Numbered from the stretch's first letter, positions 51,417 through 63,000 are shown. The stretch: DNA of 64,000 nt from Thiemannella venezuelensis (GCF_014203605.1 NZ_JACHJJ010000010.1:1-64000), one strand, 5' to 3'. The notes: generated by a model from the letters alone, not told the origin. Translations and numbers: made by a program.

Positions 51417-52544
51417 CTACTTGAGCTGGTCCTCGGTGTAGTAGCCGGTGTCGACGAGGGCCTGCTTGTAGTTGTCCTTGTAGACGATGACGGGCTCGAG
51501 CAGGTAGGACGGGACGACCTTGTTGCCGTTGTCGTAGTCCTCGGTGTTGTTCACCTCGGGCTTGGCGCCCTTGAGCAGGGCGTCGGCCATCTTGACGGTC
51601 ACCTCGGCCAGCTGGCGGGTGTCCTTGTAGATCGTGGCGTACTGCTCGCCGGCGATGATCGACTTGACCGAGGCGACCTCGGCGTCCTGGCCGGTGACGA
51701 CCGGGTAGGGCTGGTCGGCGGTGCCGTACCCGCTGCTCTTGAGGGCCGACAGGATGCCGATGGACAGGCCGTCGTACGGCGAGAGCACGCCCTGGACCTT
51801 GGCGTCGGAGTAGGCCTTGGTGATCAGGTCCTCCATGCGCTTCTGCGCGGTGGCCGGGTCCCAGCGGAGGATGGCGACGGTCTTGAAGTCGGTCTCGCCG
51901 CTCTTGACGACCAGGGTGCCCTTGTCGATGTAGGGCTTGAGGGTGTCCATCGCGCCGTTGTAGAAGAACGTCGCGTTGTTGTCGTCCGGGGAGCCGGCGA
52001 AGATCTCGACGTTGAACGGGCCCTTGGCGTCGCCCTCGGAGCCGTCCTGCTTCTTCAGCCCGAGGCCCACCAGCAGCGAGGTCGCCTGCTGCACGCCGAC
52101 CTTGTAGTTGTCGAAGGTGGCGTAGTAGTCGACGTTCGGGGAGTTGCGGATGAGGCGGTCGTAGGCGATCACGGGGATCTTCTTGTCGGCCGCCTGCTGG
52201 AGCTGGGTGGTGATCGCGGTGCCGTCGATCGAGGCGACGATCAGGACCTTGGCGCCCTTGGTGATCTGGTTCTCGATCTGGTTGACCTGGGTGGGGATGT
52301 CGTTCTCCGCGTACTGCAGGTCGACCTTGTAGCCCAGCTTCTCGAGGGAGCTCTTGACGTTCTCGCCGTCGTGGATCCAGCGCTCGGAGGACTTGGTCGG
52401 CATGGTGACGCCCACCAGGGCGCCTGCCGAGGATCCGCCCGCGCTCTGCTCCTGGTCGACGGTCTTGGTGGCGGAGCCGCAGGCGGTCATCACCATCGCG
52501 AGAGCCAGTCCCACGGGGACGGCGGCCAGCTTGGAGAACCTCAT
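51417..52544 (-). CDS. chvE: ChvE-type sugar-binding lipoprotein
   Basis: 375 residues. The lipoprotein signal ([18 protein letters not shown] with lipobox MTAC at residues 19-22) precedes a periplasmic-binding fold of the monosaccharide group: [42 protein letters not shown] and [10 protein letters not shown]. This is the ChvE/MglB/XylF class. It binds a monosaccharide and delivers it to the GguAB-type transporter. L-arabinose, D-xylose or galactose are candidates. AAGGGCAGAAC precedes ATG 52544. Expression is probably controlled by operators 52701 and 52752. Confidence 0.93.
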   Translation of the reverse strand: MRFSKLAAVPVGLALAMVMTACGSATKTVDQEQSAGGSSAGALVGVTMPTKSSERWIHDGENVKSSLEKLGYKVDLQYAENDIPTQVNQIENQITKGAKVLIVASIDGTAITTQLQQAADKKIPVIAYDRLIRNSPNVDYYATFDNYKVGVQQATSLLVGLGLKKQDGSEGDAKGPFNVEIFAGSPDDNNATFFYNGAMDTLKPYIDKGTLVVKSGETDFKTVAILRWDPATAQKRMEDLITKAYSDAKVQGVLSPYDGLSIGILSALKSSGYGTADQPYPVVTGQDAEVASVKSIIAGEQYATIYKDTRQLAEVTVKMADALLKGAKPEVNNTEDYDNGNKVVPSYLLEPVIVYKDNYKQALVDTGYYTEDQLK

Positions 52545-52700
52545 GTTCTGCCCTTCATAGGAACGCGGTATCGATCTGGGGGTGGTGCCGGCCTCGTCGC
52601 CTGCGGTCGGCGGCCCGGAAGCCGCCCGTAGGCCTCCGGGAACGTTCCGATGCGGCGGCGCCCGAGCGGCTGTGATCCGGCGCTCCGGCCCGTCCGCCCT

Positions 52701-52714
52701 TGTTAACGCTCACA
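52701..52714. promoter_or_regulatory. LacI-type operator, chvE promoter region
   Basis: TGTTAACGCTCACA. One of five near-identical sites around the two transporter units and araB. It lies downstream of the chvE promoter (52762-52790) in the leader. Confidence 0.85.
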
Positions 52715-52751
52715 ACATCGTTCTCACACCCGTCTGCCGAGCTGGTTGGGG

Positions 52752-52765
52752 TGTGAGCGCTATCA
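52752..52765. promoter_or_regulatory. LacI-type operator overlapping the chvE -10
   Basis: Reads TGATAGCGCTCACA on the minus strand and matches the TGTTARCGYTCACA consensus with one change. It overlaps the -10 of the leftward promoter (52762-52767), so bound repressor would block polymerase. Confidence 0.8.
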
Positions 52766-52790
52766 AATGCGGGCTCCGGATGCCTGTCAA
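52762..52790 (-). promoter_or_regulatory. Leftward chvE promoter
   Basis: Minus strand: TTGACA (52790-52785), 17 bases, TTTGAT (52767-52762). It lies about 220 bases upstream of ATG 52544 with two LacI-type operators at or after the -10. Confidence 0.65.
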
Positions 52791-53119
52791 GGTTCGTAAC
52801 AGCAACGTGACATCGAGGTTAACCGGTCAGAAGGGTACAAAGTCACTCTCGAAAAACCCCCTCGCGGTCCCCGGCGGGACGGGGAAGCCCTGGAGAAACC
52901 GGGGGAGGCGGTCCGGCTCGCCGCCGGCGGGAGGGCGGCGCCGCCCGGAGGGGCGCCGGGGCGGAGTGACCGAGGTCCCGGGCGACCGGTGACCTTCGCC
53001 CGCCGCACCGGAGTGCGGGGAGTCGCCGGGAGTGCATGTTTCGGGCAGATCAGGAGCGGGCGGTCGGGACGGGCGCCCGTGACCGCACTGTAATGGAAGA
53101 GCCCCTTGACGGTGAGGGA

Positions 53120-53133
53120 TGTTAACGCTCACA
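53120..53133. promoter_or_regulatory. LacI-type operator upstream of the repressor gene
   Basis: TGTTAACGCTCACA, identical to the site at 52701, ending 28 bases before the GTG of the LacI gene. It implies autoregulation and coordinates the two divergent units. Confidence 0.85.
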
Positions 53134-53161
53134 GTCTCCTCAGACGAGGAAAGGAGCACCG

Positions 53162-54187
53162 GTGAGCTCTATCAGCCGAGGGCGCCGCTCTCCGGTGATG
53201 GCCGACGTGGCCAAGGTGGCCGGAGTGTCGCACCAGACGGTCTCGCGTGTGCTCAACGACCATCCTAACGTCCGCGCCGAGACCCGTACCCGGGTTCTGG
53301 CGGCGATCGACCAGCTCGGCTACCGCCGCAACCTGGTCGCCCGCGCCCTCGTCACCCGCCACTCCCGCACGCTCGGCGTGGTGAGTTTCGACACCACGCT
53401 GTACGGCCCGGCCAGCACGGTCTACGGCATCGAGCAGGCCGCCAGGGAGGCGGGATACTTCGTCAGCATCGTCAGCCTGCGGACCATCGACCGGGCCGGG
53501 GTGCACGACGCGCTGGACTACCTGGCCGAACAGGGCGTCGACGGCATCGTCGTGGTCGCCCCGCAGCGGTCGGCGGCCCGCGCGCTGGCCGACCTGCCGG
53601 CGGACGTGCCCATGGTGGCCGTCGAGGGCGACCACGCCGGAGACGTCTCCGTGGTCAGCGTCGACCAGGTCGAGGGGGCCAGGCTGGCCACCGAGCACCT
53701 GATCGGCCTGGGCCACGAGACCGTCTGGCACGTCAGCGGCCCGTCGGACTGGCTGGAGGCCGAGGGCCGCATCGCGGGCTGGCGAGGGGTGCTGGCCGCC
53801 CACGGCAGGGCGGTCCCCGAGATCCTGCCCGGCGACTGGAGTCCCCGCTCCGGGTACCAGGCGGGTCAGAGGCTGGCGCAGATGGAGGAGGTCACGGCGG
53901 TGTTCGTGGCCAACGACCAGATGGCGCTGGGGGTGCTGAGGGCGTTCGCCGAGGCGGGCGTCGAGGTGCCCGGGCGGGTCAGCGTCGTCGGCTTCGACGA
54001 CGTGCCCGAGTCGGAGTTCTTCTCCCCGCCGCTCACCACGGTCCGCCAGGACTTCGGGGCGGTGGGCCGCAACAGCATCGGGATACTGCTCCGGCAGATC
54101 GAGGCGGGGCAGGACCGCTCACGCGAGAGGCTGGTGGTTCCGCCGCTGTTCAAGGTCAGGGCCAGCACCGCTCCGGTCCGGCGGTAG
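53162..54187 (+). CDS. LacI-family repressor of the arabinose regulon
   Basis: 341 residues. The N-terminal LacI helix-turn-helix is at about 13-60 (MADVAKVAGVSHQTVSRVLNDH), followed by the hinge helix (YRRNLVARALVT) and a periplasmic-binding-like sensor domain. The gene stands between two divergent sugar transporters. All nearby operators share one consensus, so I infer that this protein reads them and is relieved by arabinose or a related sugar. Start is GTG 53162 with GGAGCACC upstream. The TGTTARCGYTCACA operators fit the LacI/GalR CG-centred palindromes. Confidence 0.92.
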   Translation: MSSISRGRRSPVMADVAKVAGVSHQTVSRVLNDHPNVRAETRTRVLAAIDQLGYRRNLVARALVTRHSRTLGVVSFDTTLYGPASTVYGIEQAAREAGYFVSIVSLRTIDRAGVHDALDYLAEQGVDGIVVVAPQRSAARALADLPADVPMVAVEGDHAGDVSVVSVDQVEGARLATEHLIGLGHETVWHVSGPSDWLEAEGRIAGWRGVLAAHGRAVPEILPGDWSPRSGYQAGQRLAQMEEVTAVFVANDQMALGVLRAFAEAGVEVPGRVSVVGFDDVPESEFFSPPLTTVRQDFGAVGRNSIGILLRQIEAGQDRSRERLVVPPLFKVRASTAPVRR

Positions 54188-54268
54188 CCGTACCGCGCGG
54201 CGCACAGCCGCACGACGGCCCCCCCCGGGGCCGCATGAAGATGACAGGGCGCAGCCCTCGGGCAACGA

Positions 54269-54282
54269 TGTTAGCGCTCACA
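54269..54282. promoter_or_regulatory. LacI-type operator upstream of ytfQ-like gene
   Basis: TGTTAGCGCTCACA, ending 19 bases before GTG 54302. The gap from the repressor gene (stop 54187) is 115 bases, so the transporter has its own regulated promoter or an internal block. Confidence 0.85.
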
Positions 54283-54301
54283 TAACGAAAGGACCCCCCA
54301 C

Positions 54302-55294
54302 GTGTTCAAGAGGATGTCGGCGCTGCTGCTTGTCGGCGCCACCGTGATGACGATGGCCGGCTGCGGGAGCGGCGGGACGACGTCGGCGTCGCAAGCGGGA
54401 CCGGGCGGTGGTGACGACAAGATCACCATGGGCTTCTCCCAGGTCGGCGCGGAGAGCGGCTGGCGTACCGCCAACACCAAGTCCGTCCAGGAGTCGGCCG
54501 AGTCGGCCGGGATCGACCTGAAGTTCTCCGACGCGCAGCAGAAGCAGGAGAACCAGATCAAGGCGATCCGCTCGTTCATCCAGCAGAAGGTCGACGTGAT
54601 CGCCTTCTCGCCGGTCGTCGAGTCCGGCTGGGACACCGTGCTCAAGGAGGCCAAGAACGCCAAGATCCCGGTGATCCTCACCGACCGGGCCGTCGACTCG
54701 CAGGACACCAGCCTCTACAAGACCTTCCTCGGCTCCGACTTCGTCGAGGAGGGCAAGAAGGCCGGCCAGTGGCTGGTGGAGGAGTACAAGGACTCCACCG
54801 ACACGGTGAACATCGTCGAGCTGCAGGGCACCACCGGCTCGGCTCCCGCCAACGACCGCAAGGCCGGTTTCGCCGAGGTCATCGGGGCCGACCCCAAGTT
54901 CAAGGTGATCGCCTCGCAGACCGGTGACTTCACCCGGGCCAAGGGCAAGGAGGTCATGGAGGCCTTCCTGAAGTCCAACCCGGACATCGACGTGCTCTAC
55001 GCCCACAACGACGACATGGGCCTGGGCGCCATCGAGGCGATCGAGGGCGCGGGCAAGGTCCCGGGCAAGGACATCAAGATCATCACGGTCGACGCCGTCA
55101 AGGACGGCATGCAGGCGCTGGCCGACGGGAAGATCAACTACATCGTCGAGTGCAGCCCGCTGCTCGGCCCGCAACTGATGGACCTCGCCCAGAAGGTCGT
55201 CAAGGGCGAGCAGGTGCCCGCCCGGGTCGTGACCGAGGAGACGACGTTCACCCAGGAGCAGGCGAAGGAAGCCCTGCCCACCCGCCAGTACTGA
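54302..55294 (+). CDS. ytfQ: YtfQ-type sugar-binding lipoprotein
   Basis: 330 residues. The lipoprotein signal (lipobox MAGC, residues 18-21) is followed by the galactofuranose-binding (YtfQ-like) fold: MGFSQVGAESGWRTANTKS, VIAFSPVVESGW, IPVILTDRAV, ELQGTTGSAPANDRKAGF and IKIITVDAVKDG. In Escherichia coli YtfQ binds galactofuranose; with araBAD downstream here, L-arabinofuranose or a related furanose is the likely ligand. This is inference. GTG 54302 has AAAGGA upstream. Two hairpins follow (55306-55376), likely to raise its level over the transporter subunits. Confidence 0.92.
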   Translation: MFKRMSALLLVGATVMTMAGCGSGGTTSASQAGPGGGDDKITMGFSQVGAESGWRTANTKSVQESAESAGIDLKFSDAQQKQENQIKAIRSFIQQKVDVIAFSPVVESGWDTVLKEAKNAKIPVILTDRAVDSQDTSLYKTFLGSDFVEEGKKAGQWLVEEYKDSTDTVNIVELQGTTGSAPANDRKAGFAEVIGADPKFKVIASQTGDFTRAKGKEVMEAFLKSNPDIDVLYAHNDDMGLGAIEAIEGAGKVPGKDIKIITVDAVKDGMQALADGKINYIVECSPLLGPQLMDLAQKVVKGEQVPARVVTEETTFTQEQAKEALPTRQY

Positions 55295-55305
55295 CGCGGG
55301 CGGGT

Positions 55306-55330
55306 CGCTCCGGACTCGCACTCCGGAGCG
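55306..55330. terminator. First hairpin after the ytfQ-like gene
   Basis: CGCTCCGGA / TCCGGAGCG, 9-bp perfect stem. With the next hairpin it forms a double structure in the gap before the ATPase gene, a likely attenuator or RNA-stabilising element. Confidence 0.6.
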
Positions 55331-55344
55331 CCCCGTCGCGGGAA

Positions 55345-55376
55345 CCCGCCGGCCCGGTGAGATCCGGGCCGGCGGG
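55345..55376. terminator. Second hairpin after the ytfQ-like gene
   Basis: CCCGCCGGCCCGG / CCGGGCCGGCGGG, 13-bp perfect stem with a 6-base loop, the same pattern as the hairpin after chvE. Confidence 0.65.
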
Positions 55377-55453
55377 CGCGGCGGACCACGTGAACCCGGT
55401 GAATCGGGAAACCCACGGACCAGAGGACCAGTTGAAGAGGAGAGGGACGCCGC

Positions 55454-56976
<1,523 letters not shown>

Positions 56977-56980
<4 letters not shown>

Positions 56981-58059
56981 ACGCCCGCGAGCGGGGGCCG
57001 CGCGTGAGCGCCGCTGCCGTGATCAGGCACCGGCTCTTCTGGCCGGCGGCCGTGCTCGTCCTGCTGCTGCTGGCCAACGTGTTCTTCACGCCGGGCTTCC
57101 TGTCCGTCGAGCTGAAGGACGGCCACCTCTACGGCAGCCTGATCGACATCGCCCGGTTCGGCGCGCCGCTGATCCTCGTCGCGATCGGCATGACCCTCGT
57201 CATCGCCACCGGCGGGATCGACCTGTCGGTCGGCTCGGTGGTGGCGATCTCCGGGGCCCTGTCCTGTCTCTGGATCACCGGCCTGGAGGACCAGCAGAGC
57301 GTGACCGGCGTGCTCACGGCCGTCGGCGTGGCCCTGGGACTCGCGCTGTTCCTGGGGCTGTGCAACGGGGTCCTGGTCGCCGGGATCGGCATCCAGCCGA
57401 TCATCGCCACGCTCATCCTCATGGTGGCGGGCCGCGGTCTCGCCCAGTTGATCACCGACGGGCAGATCCTCACCGTCAACAGCGCCCCCTACAAGCTCAT
57501 CGGCGGCGGCTACTGGCTCACCCTGCCGTTCGGCGTGCTGATCGTGCTGGCCGTGCTCGGGATCACCGCGTTCCTCACCCGGCGGATGGCCCTGGGGCTG
57601 CTCATCGAGTCCGTCGGCGGCAACGCGGTGGCGAGCCGGCTGGCGGGCATCCGCTCGCGGGGGCTGATCGTGGCGGTCTACGCCTTCTGCGCGCTCTGCG
57701 CGGGCATCGCGGGACTGATGATCAGCTCGAACGTCTCCAGTGCCGACGGCAACAACGCCGGTCTCTGGATCGAGCTCGACGCCATCCTCGCCGTCGTGAT
57801 CGGCGGCACGTCCCTGGCGGGCGGCCGCTTCTCCCTCGGCGGCACCGTGCTCGGCGCGCTCGTCATCCAGACGCTGACCACCACGATCTACTCCATCGGC
57901 ATCCCGCCGGAGACGACGCTGCTGTTCAAGGCGCTCGTCGTGACCGCGGTGTGCCTGCTGCAGTCCCCCGCCTTCCGCGAGAAGGCCCTCAACCGCCGCC
58001 GCCGCCGTCCCCAGGCGGCGCCGGCGAGCGCCGACCCGAAGGTGAAGGTGCCGGCATGA
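56977..58059 (+). CDS. ytfT: YtfT-type sugar ABC transporter permease
   Basis: 360 residues, about nine membrane helices. The signature MTLVIATGGIDLSVGSVVAISGALS lies at about 68, ELDAILAVVIGGTSLAGGRFSL at about 267. ATG 56977 overlaps the ATPase stop (ATGA) and the stop overlaps the next gene, so translation of the three is coupled. It forms the membrane channel with YjfF. Confidence 0.92.
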
Positions 58060-59051
58060 GCTCGGACGTCCTGACCGCCGGCCCTTCCGCGTCGCTGCGC
58101 GGCCGGCAGCGCTACCTCCCCGTCATGGTGACGGCGGGCCTGCTGGTGGCCATGTTCACGGTCGGCGGCCTGCGGTACGAGGCCTTCGCCTCCGGCCAGG
58201 TCGTGCTCAACGTCTTCATCGACAACGCGTTCCTGCTGGTCGTCGCGGTCGGCATGACCTTCGTGATCCTCACCGGGGGCATCGACCTGTCGGTCGGCGC
58301 GGTGGTCGCGCTCTCCACGATGGTCACGGCGACCCTCATGACGGACCACGGCTGGTCACCGCTGGCGGTGGTCCCGCTGGTGCTGCTCATCGGCTCGGCG
58401 CTGGGCCTGGTGATGGGCTGCATGATCCACTATTTCGACATCCAGCCGTTCATCGTCACGCTGGCGGGCATGTTCCTGGCCCGGGGCCTGTGCTACGTCA
58501 TCGGGACCGACTCGATCTCGATCACGGAGGAGGGCTACACGGCCGTCGCCCAGACGCAGATCGCCCTGCCCGGCGAGATGTACGTCTCGGTGAGCGTCGT
58601 CATCGCCCTGGCGGTAGTTCTCGTTGCGGCATATATGCTGCATTACACCCGGTTGGGGCGAAATGTCTACGCCATCGGGGGCAGCGAGCAGTCGGCGCTT
58701 CTCATGGGTCTGCCCGTGGCCCGGACGAAGATCGCGGTCTACACGATCAGTGGCTTCTGCTCCGCGCTCGGCGGCGTGCTGTTCTCGCTCTACACGCTCT
58801 CCGGGTACGGCCTCAACGCGCTCGGCATGGAGCTGGATGCGATCGCGGCGGTCGTCATCGGTGGGACGCTGCTCACCGGCGGGTCGGGCTATCTGCTCGG
58901 CACCGTCCTCGGCGTGCTCGTCCTCGGCCTGATCCAGACGATCATCAGTTTCGAGGGAACCCTCAGCTCCTGGTGGACCAAGATCTTCATTGGCCTGCTG
59001 CTGTTCGTCTTCATCCTGCTGCAGCGCCTGATCTCGGCGCGGCGGTCCTGA
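58056..59051 (+). CDS. yjfF: YjfF-type sugar ABC transporter permease
   Basis: 331 residues, about nine helices. Signature MTFVILTGGIDLSVGAVVALSTMVT at about 68; ELDAIAAVVIGGTLLTGGSGYLL near the end. The paired permease of the YtfQRT-YjfF transporter. ATG 58056 overlaps the preceding stop as ATGA. The next gene, araB, starts 47 bases later and has its own operator. Confidence 0.92.
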   Translation: MSSDVLTAGPSASLRGRQRYLPVMVTAGLLVAMFTVGGLRYEAFASGQVVLNVFIDNAFLLVVAVGMTFVILTGGIDLSVGAVVALSTMVTATLMTDHGWSPLAVVPLVLLIGSALGLVMGCMIHYFDIQPFIVTLAGMFLARGLCYVIGTDSISITEEGYTAVAQTQIALPGEMYVSVSVVIALAVVLVAAYMLHYTRLGRNVYAIGGSEQSALLMGLPVARTKIAVYTISGFCSALGGVLFSLYTLSGYGLNALGMELDAIAAVVIGGTLLTGGSGYLLGTVLGVLVLGLIQTIISFEGTLSSWWTKIFIGLLLFVFILLQRLISARRS

Positions 59052-59097
59052 CGCGAAATGGAGTCGCCCTCTATGTCCCTTCTGATTCGGGGAAGAA

Positions 59098-59111
59098 TGT
59101 GAACGCTAACA
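59098..59111. promoter_or_regulatory. LacI-type operator at the araB start
   Basis: TGTGAACGCTAACA, which reads TGTTAGCGTTCACA on the minus strand and matches the consensus. It includes the araB GTG start codon (59099-59101), so bound repressor would block elongation or initiation of araBDA separately from the transporter. Confidence 0.8.
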
Positions 59112-60784
59112 ACGATCACTATGTGATCGGCGTCGACTTCGGCACCCTGTCCGGACGCGCCGTCGTGGTCCGGGTGTCCGACGGCGCCGAGGTAGGCAGC
59201 GCCGTACACGAGTACGCCCACCGCGTGATCGAGGACCGGCTGCCCGGCACGGACGTGAAGCTGGGGCCGGACTGGGCGCTGCAGTCGCCGGAGGACTGGC
59301 GCGAGGTGCTGCGCACCGCGGTGCCCGAGGCGGTGGCCGCCTCCGGCATCTCCCCTTCGCAGGTCGTCGGGCTGGGCACCGACTTCACCGCCTGCACGGT
59401 GCTGCCCGCCACCGCCGGCGGCACGCCCCTGTGCGAGGCCGAAGGGCTGGCGGAGCGGCCCCACGCGTGGCCCAAGCTCTGGAAGCACCACTCCGCGCAG
59501 CCGCACGCCGACCGGATCAACGCCCTCGCCGCCGAGCGGGGCGAGTCCTGGCTGCCCCGCTACGGCGGGAAGATCTCCTCGGAGTGGCAGTTCGCCAAGG
59601 CCCTCCAGGTGCTGGAGGAGGACCCCGAGGTGTACGGCCGCGCCGAGCGCTGGATCGAGGCCGCAGACTGGATCATCTGGCAGCTCACCGGCGTGGAGAC
59701 CCGCAACACCTGCACCGCCGGGTACAAGGGCATCCACCAGGACGGCTCCTACCCGTCCGACGACTTCCTGGCCGGGCTGAATCCCGCCCTCGCCGGTTTC
59801 ACCGGCAAGCTCGGCCGGGAACTGGCTCCACTCGGCGGCCTGGCGGGCCGCCTGACGGCCGAGGCCGCCGAGTGGACCAAGCTTCCCGAGGGGATCGCGA
59901 TCGCGGTCGGCAACGTCGACGCCCACGTCACCGCGGCCGCCGCCGACGCCGTGCGGCCCGGCCAGATGGTCGCCATCATGGGCACCTCCACCTGCCACGT
60001 CATGTCCTCCGACGCCCTCGCCGAGGTGCCCGGCATGTGCGGTGTGGTGCGCGACGGGATCGTGCCGGGGCTGTGGGGCTACGAGGCCGGCCAGTCCGGC
60101 GTCGGCGACATCTTCGGCTGGTTCGTCGACACCTGCGTGCCCGCCTCCTACGAGCGCGAGGCCGAGCGGCTCGGCCGCAGCGTGCACGAGCACCTCACCG
60201 AGCTGGCCGCCGCGCAGAAGGTCGGCGAGCACGGCCTGGTCGCGCTCGACTGGCACAACGGCAACCGCTCCGTCCTCGTCGACCACGACCTGTCCGCCGT
60301 GATCGTCGGCCAGACCCTCGCGACCCGGCCCGAGCACACCTACCGGGCGCTCATCGAGGCCACCGCGTTCGGCGCCCGCATGATCGTCGAGACGTTCGAG
60401 AACGCGGGGGTGCGGGTCGAGGAGTTCGTCGCCGCCGGCGGCCTGCTGAAGAACCGCTTCCTCATGCAGGTCTACGCCGACGTGCTGCGCCGCCCCATCT
60501 CGGTGATCGGCTCCGAGCAGGGCCCGGCCCTCGGCTCGGCGATCCACGCCGCCGTCGCCGCCGGGGCCTACCCCGACATCGCCGCCGCCGCCGCGGCCAT
60601 GGGCAAGCGCACCGAGGCCGCCTACACGCCCGACACCGGGCGCGCCGATGCCTACGACCGGCTGTACGCCGAGTACCGCCGCCTGCACGACCACTTCGGG
60701 CGAGGAGAGCACCGCCATGACGACCCCGCCGGAAACGACGTCCTGCACCGCCTGCGCGCCCTGCGGAACGAGGTGACCGCGTGA
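59099..60784 (+). CDS. araB: L-ribulokinase
   Basis: 561 residues, an FGGY-family kinase of the ribulokinase size. The ATP-binding start is VIGVDFGTLSGRAVVV and the substrate loop TDFTACTVLPA; MGTSTCHVM and the C-terminal GGLLKNRFLMQVYADVLRRPI complete the fold. It phosphorylates L-ribulose, the product of AraA. GTG 59099 is chosen (GGGGA 5 bases upstream); it lies in a LacI-type operator. The last codons overlap araD as GTGA. The gene order araB-araD-araA is unusual compared with araBAD of enterics. Confidence 0.95.
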   Translation: MNANNDHYVIGVDFGTLSGRAVVVRVSDGAEVGSAVHEYAHRVIEDRLPGTDVKLGPDWALQSPEDWREVLRTAVPEAVAASGISPSQVVGLGTDFTACTVLPATAGGTPLCEAEGLAERPHAWPKLWKHHSAQPHADRINALAAERGESWLPRYGGKISSEWQFAKALQVLEEDPEVYGRAERWIEAADWIIWQLTGVETRNTCTAGYKGIHQDGSYPSDDFLAGLNPALAGFTGKLGRELAPLGGLAGRLTAEAAEWTKLPEGIAIAVGNVDAHVTAAAADAVRPGQMVAIMGTSTCHVMSSDALAEVPGMCGVVRDGIVPGLWGYEAGQSGVGDIFGWFVDTCVPASYEREAERLGRSVHEHLTELAAAQKVGEHGLVALDWHNGNRSVLVDHDLSAVIVGQTLATRPEHTYRALIEATAFGARMIVETFENAGVRVEEFVAAGGLLKNRFLMQVYADVLRRPISVIGSEQGPALGSAIHAAVAAGAYPDIAAAAAAMGKRTEAAYTPDTGRADAYDRLYAEYRRLHDHFGRGEHRHDDPAGNDVLHRLRALRNEVTA

Positions 60785-61449
60785 ACCCCCGCGTGCGTGA
60801 ACTGCAGGAGACCGTCTGCGCCCTCCACGCCGAGCTGGTCCGCTACGACCTGGTCGCCTGGACCGCCGGGAACGTCTCGGGCCGGGTGCCGGGCGAGGAC
60901 CTGTTCGTCATCAAGCCGAGCGGCGTCTCCTACGACGACCTGACCCCCGAGGCGATCGTCGTGTGCGACCTGGACGGCAACCTGGTCGAGGGCGACTACG
61001 CCCCCTCCAGCGACACCGCCGCCCACGCCTACGTCTACCGGGCCATGCCGCACGTCGGCGGCGTGGTGCACACCCACTCCACCTACGCCTCGGCCTGGGC
61101 GGCGCGCGGCGAGGCGATCCCGTGCGTGCTCACCGCCATGGCCGACGAGTTCGGCGGCGAGATCCCGGTCGGGCCGTTCGCGCTGATCGGCGGCGACGAC
61201 ATCGGCAAGGGCGTCGTCGCGACGCTGGAGGGCCACCGCTCCCCGGCGGTCCTGATGCAGAACCACGGGGTCTTCACCATCGGCGCCTCCGCCAAGGCGG
61301 CGGTCAAGGCCGCCGTGATGTGCGAGGACGTCGCCCGCACGGTGCACGTCTCCCGGCAGCTCGGCACGCCGCTGCCCATCGCGCAGGCCGACATCGACAG
61401 CCTGTACGACCGCTACCAGAACGTCTACGGACAGAGGAGCCCCCGTTGA
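60781..61449 (+). CDS. araD: L-ribulose-5-phosphate 4-epimerase
   Basis: 222 residues, class II aldolase fold. Zinc ligands [10 protein letters not shown] at about 97-99 and NHGVF at about 162; [11 protein letters not shown] is the family motif near residue 42, and NVSGR is at about 30. Converts L-ribulose 5-phosphate to D-xylulose 5-phosphate. GTG 60781 overlaps the araB stop (GTGA). The stop overlaps the araA start (TTGA). Size matches the usual about 230. Confidence 0.95.
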   Translation: MNPRVRELQETVCALHAELVRYDLVAWTAGNVSGRVPGEDLFVIKPSGVSYDDLTPEAIVVCDLDGNLVEGDYAPSSDTAAHAYVYRAMPHVGGVVHTHSTYASAWAARGEAIPCVLTAMADEFGGEIPVGPFALIGGDDIGKGVVATLEGHRSPAVLMQNHGVFTIGASAKAAVKAAVMCEDVARTVHVSRQLGTPLPIAQADIDSLYDRYQNVYGQRSPR

Positions 61450-62942
61450 ACACCGAAGCGCGCGAGATCTGGTTCCTGACCGGGAGCCAGGGGCTGTACG
61501 GCGAGGACACGCTGCACCAGGTGGCCGAGCAGTCCCGGCGCATCGCCGAGGCGCTGGACGGGGCGCTGCCGTTCTCCGTGGTGTGGAAGCCCGTGCTGAC
61601 CGACGCCGGGGCGATCCGGCGGATCTGCCTGGAGGCCAACGCCGCGGACGCGTGCGTCGGCGTGATCGCGTGGATGCACACCTTCTCCCCGGCGAAGATG
61701 TGGATCGCCGGGCTGGACGCGCTGCGCACCCCGCTGCTGCACCTGCACACCCAGGCGAACATGGCGCTGCCGTGGGGCTCCATCGACATGGACTTCATGA
61801 ACCTGAACCAGGCCGCCCACGGCGACCGCGAGTTCGGCCACATCCAGTCCCGGCTCGGAGTGCCCCGCAAGACCGTCGCCGGCCACGTGGAGGACCCGTC
61901 GGTGGCCGCGCGCATCGGCGCCTGGGCCCGTGCCGCCGCCGGGCGCGCCGAGGTCGGCTCGCTGAAGCTGGCCCGGTTCGGCGACAACATGCGCGACGTG
62001 GCCGTCACCGAGGGCGACAAGGTCGAGGCGCAGCTGCGCTTCGGGGTCTCGGTCAACACCTACGGGGTCAACGACCTGGTCGCCGCCGTCGACGCCGCGG
62101 CGGACACCGAGGTGGACGCGCTCGTCCAGGAGTACGAGGACGCCTACAAGATGGCGCCCGAGCTGCGCGCGGGGGGCGAGCGGCACGACTCGCTGCGCTA
62201 CGCCGCCCGCATCGAGCTGGGCCTGCGCGGCTTCCTGGAGGCCGGCGGCTTCGGCGCGTTCACCACGAACTTCGAGGACCTCGGCGGCCTGCGGCAGCTC
62301 CCCGGCCTGGCCGTGCAGCGGCTCATGGCCGACGGGTACGGCTTCGGCGGCGAGGGCGACTGGAAGACCTCCGTGCTGCTGCGCACCCTGAAGGTGATGT
62401 CCGCCGGGCTGCCCGGTGGCACGTCGTTCATGGAGGACTACACCTACCACCTGGTGCCCGGCCAGGAGCTCATCCTCGGCGCGCACATGCTGGAGGTCTG
62501 CCCGACCATCGCCGCCGGCACCCCCTCGTGCGAGATCCACCCCTTGAGCATCGGCGGCCGGGAGGACCCGGTCCGGCTCGTCTTCGACGCCCAGCCCGGA
62601 CCGGCCGTGGTCGTCGGCCTGGCGGACATGGGCGAGCGGTTCCGGCTGGTCGCCAACGAGATCGACGTCGTGACCCCGGCCGAGCCGCTGCCCAACCTCC
62701 CCGTGGCCCGCGCGGTGTGGAAGCCCCGCCCCGACATGCGCACCTCCGCCGAGGCGTGGCTGACCGCCGGAGCCCCGCACCACACCGTGCTCTCGGCGGC
62801 GGTCGGGACCGAGGAGCTGACCGACTTCGCCGACATGCTCGGCGTCGAGCTGCTGGTCATCGACGCCGACACCACGACCCGCCAGTTCACCAAGGAGATC
62901 CGCTGGAACCAGGCCTACTACCGCCTGGCCCAGGGGTTCTAG
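61446..62942 (+). CDS. araA: L-arabinose isomerase
   Basis: 498 residues, the usual length. Motifs: [14 protein letters not shown] at about 11, [13 protein letters not shown] at about 76, [14 protein letters not shown] at about 120, [21 protein letters not shown] at about 328 (Mn site Glu and His). The enzyme isomerises L-arabinose to L-ribulose. The start is TTG 61446, overlapping araD stop as TTGA, with GAGGAG upstream; translation is thus coupled. The organism uses an arabinose isomerase pathway, not an oxidative one. Confidence 0.96.
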   Translation: MNTEAREIWFLTGSQGLYGEDTLHQVAEQSRRIAEALDGALPFSVVWKPVLTDAGAIRRICLEANAADACVGVIAWMHTFSPAKMWIAGLDALRTPLLHLHTQANMALPWGSIDMDFMNLNQAAHGDREFGHIQSRLGVPRKTVAGHVEDPSVAARIGAWARAAAGRAEVGSLKLARFGDNMRDVAVTEGDKVEAQLRFGVSVNTYGVNDLVAAVDAAADTEVDALVQEYEDAYKMAPELRAGGERHDSLRYAARIELGLRGFLEAGGFGAFTTNFEDLGGLRQLPGLAVQRLMADGYGFGGEGDWKTSVLLRTLKVMSAGLPGGTSFMEDYTYHLVPGQELILGAHMLEVCPTIAAGTPSCEIHPLSIGGREDPVRLVFDAQPGPAVVVGLADMGERFRLVANEIDVVTPAEPLPNLPVARAVWKPRPDMRTSAEAWLTAGAPHHTVLSAAVGTEELTDFADMLGVELLVIDADTTTRQFTKEIRWNQAYYRLAQGF

Positions 62943-62955
62943 TACGGCGCGGGTG

Positions 62956-63000
62956 GCCGTACGGCGCGCACCCGGGCTGAAAAAGCGGCGCCGGTACGGC
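62956..63000 (+). terminator. Possible terminator after araA
   Basis: GCCGTACGGCGC (62956-62967) pairs with GCGCCGGTACGGC (62988-63000) with one bulged base, 14 bases after the araA stop. A run of five A precedes the 3' arm rather than T, so efficiency is uncertain. Confidence 0.4.
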
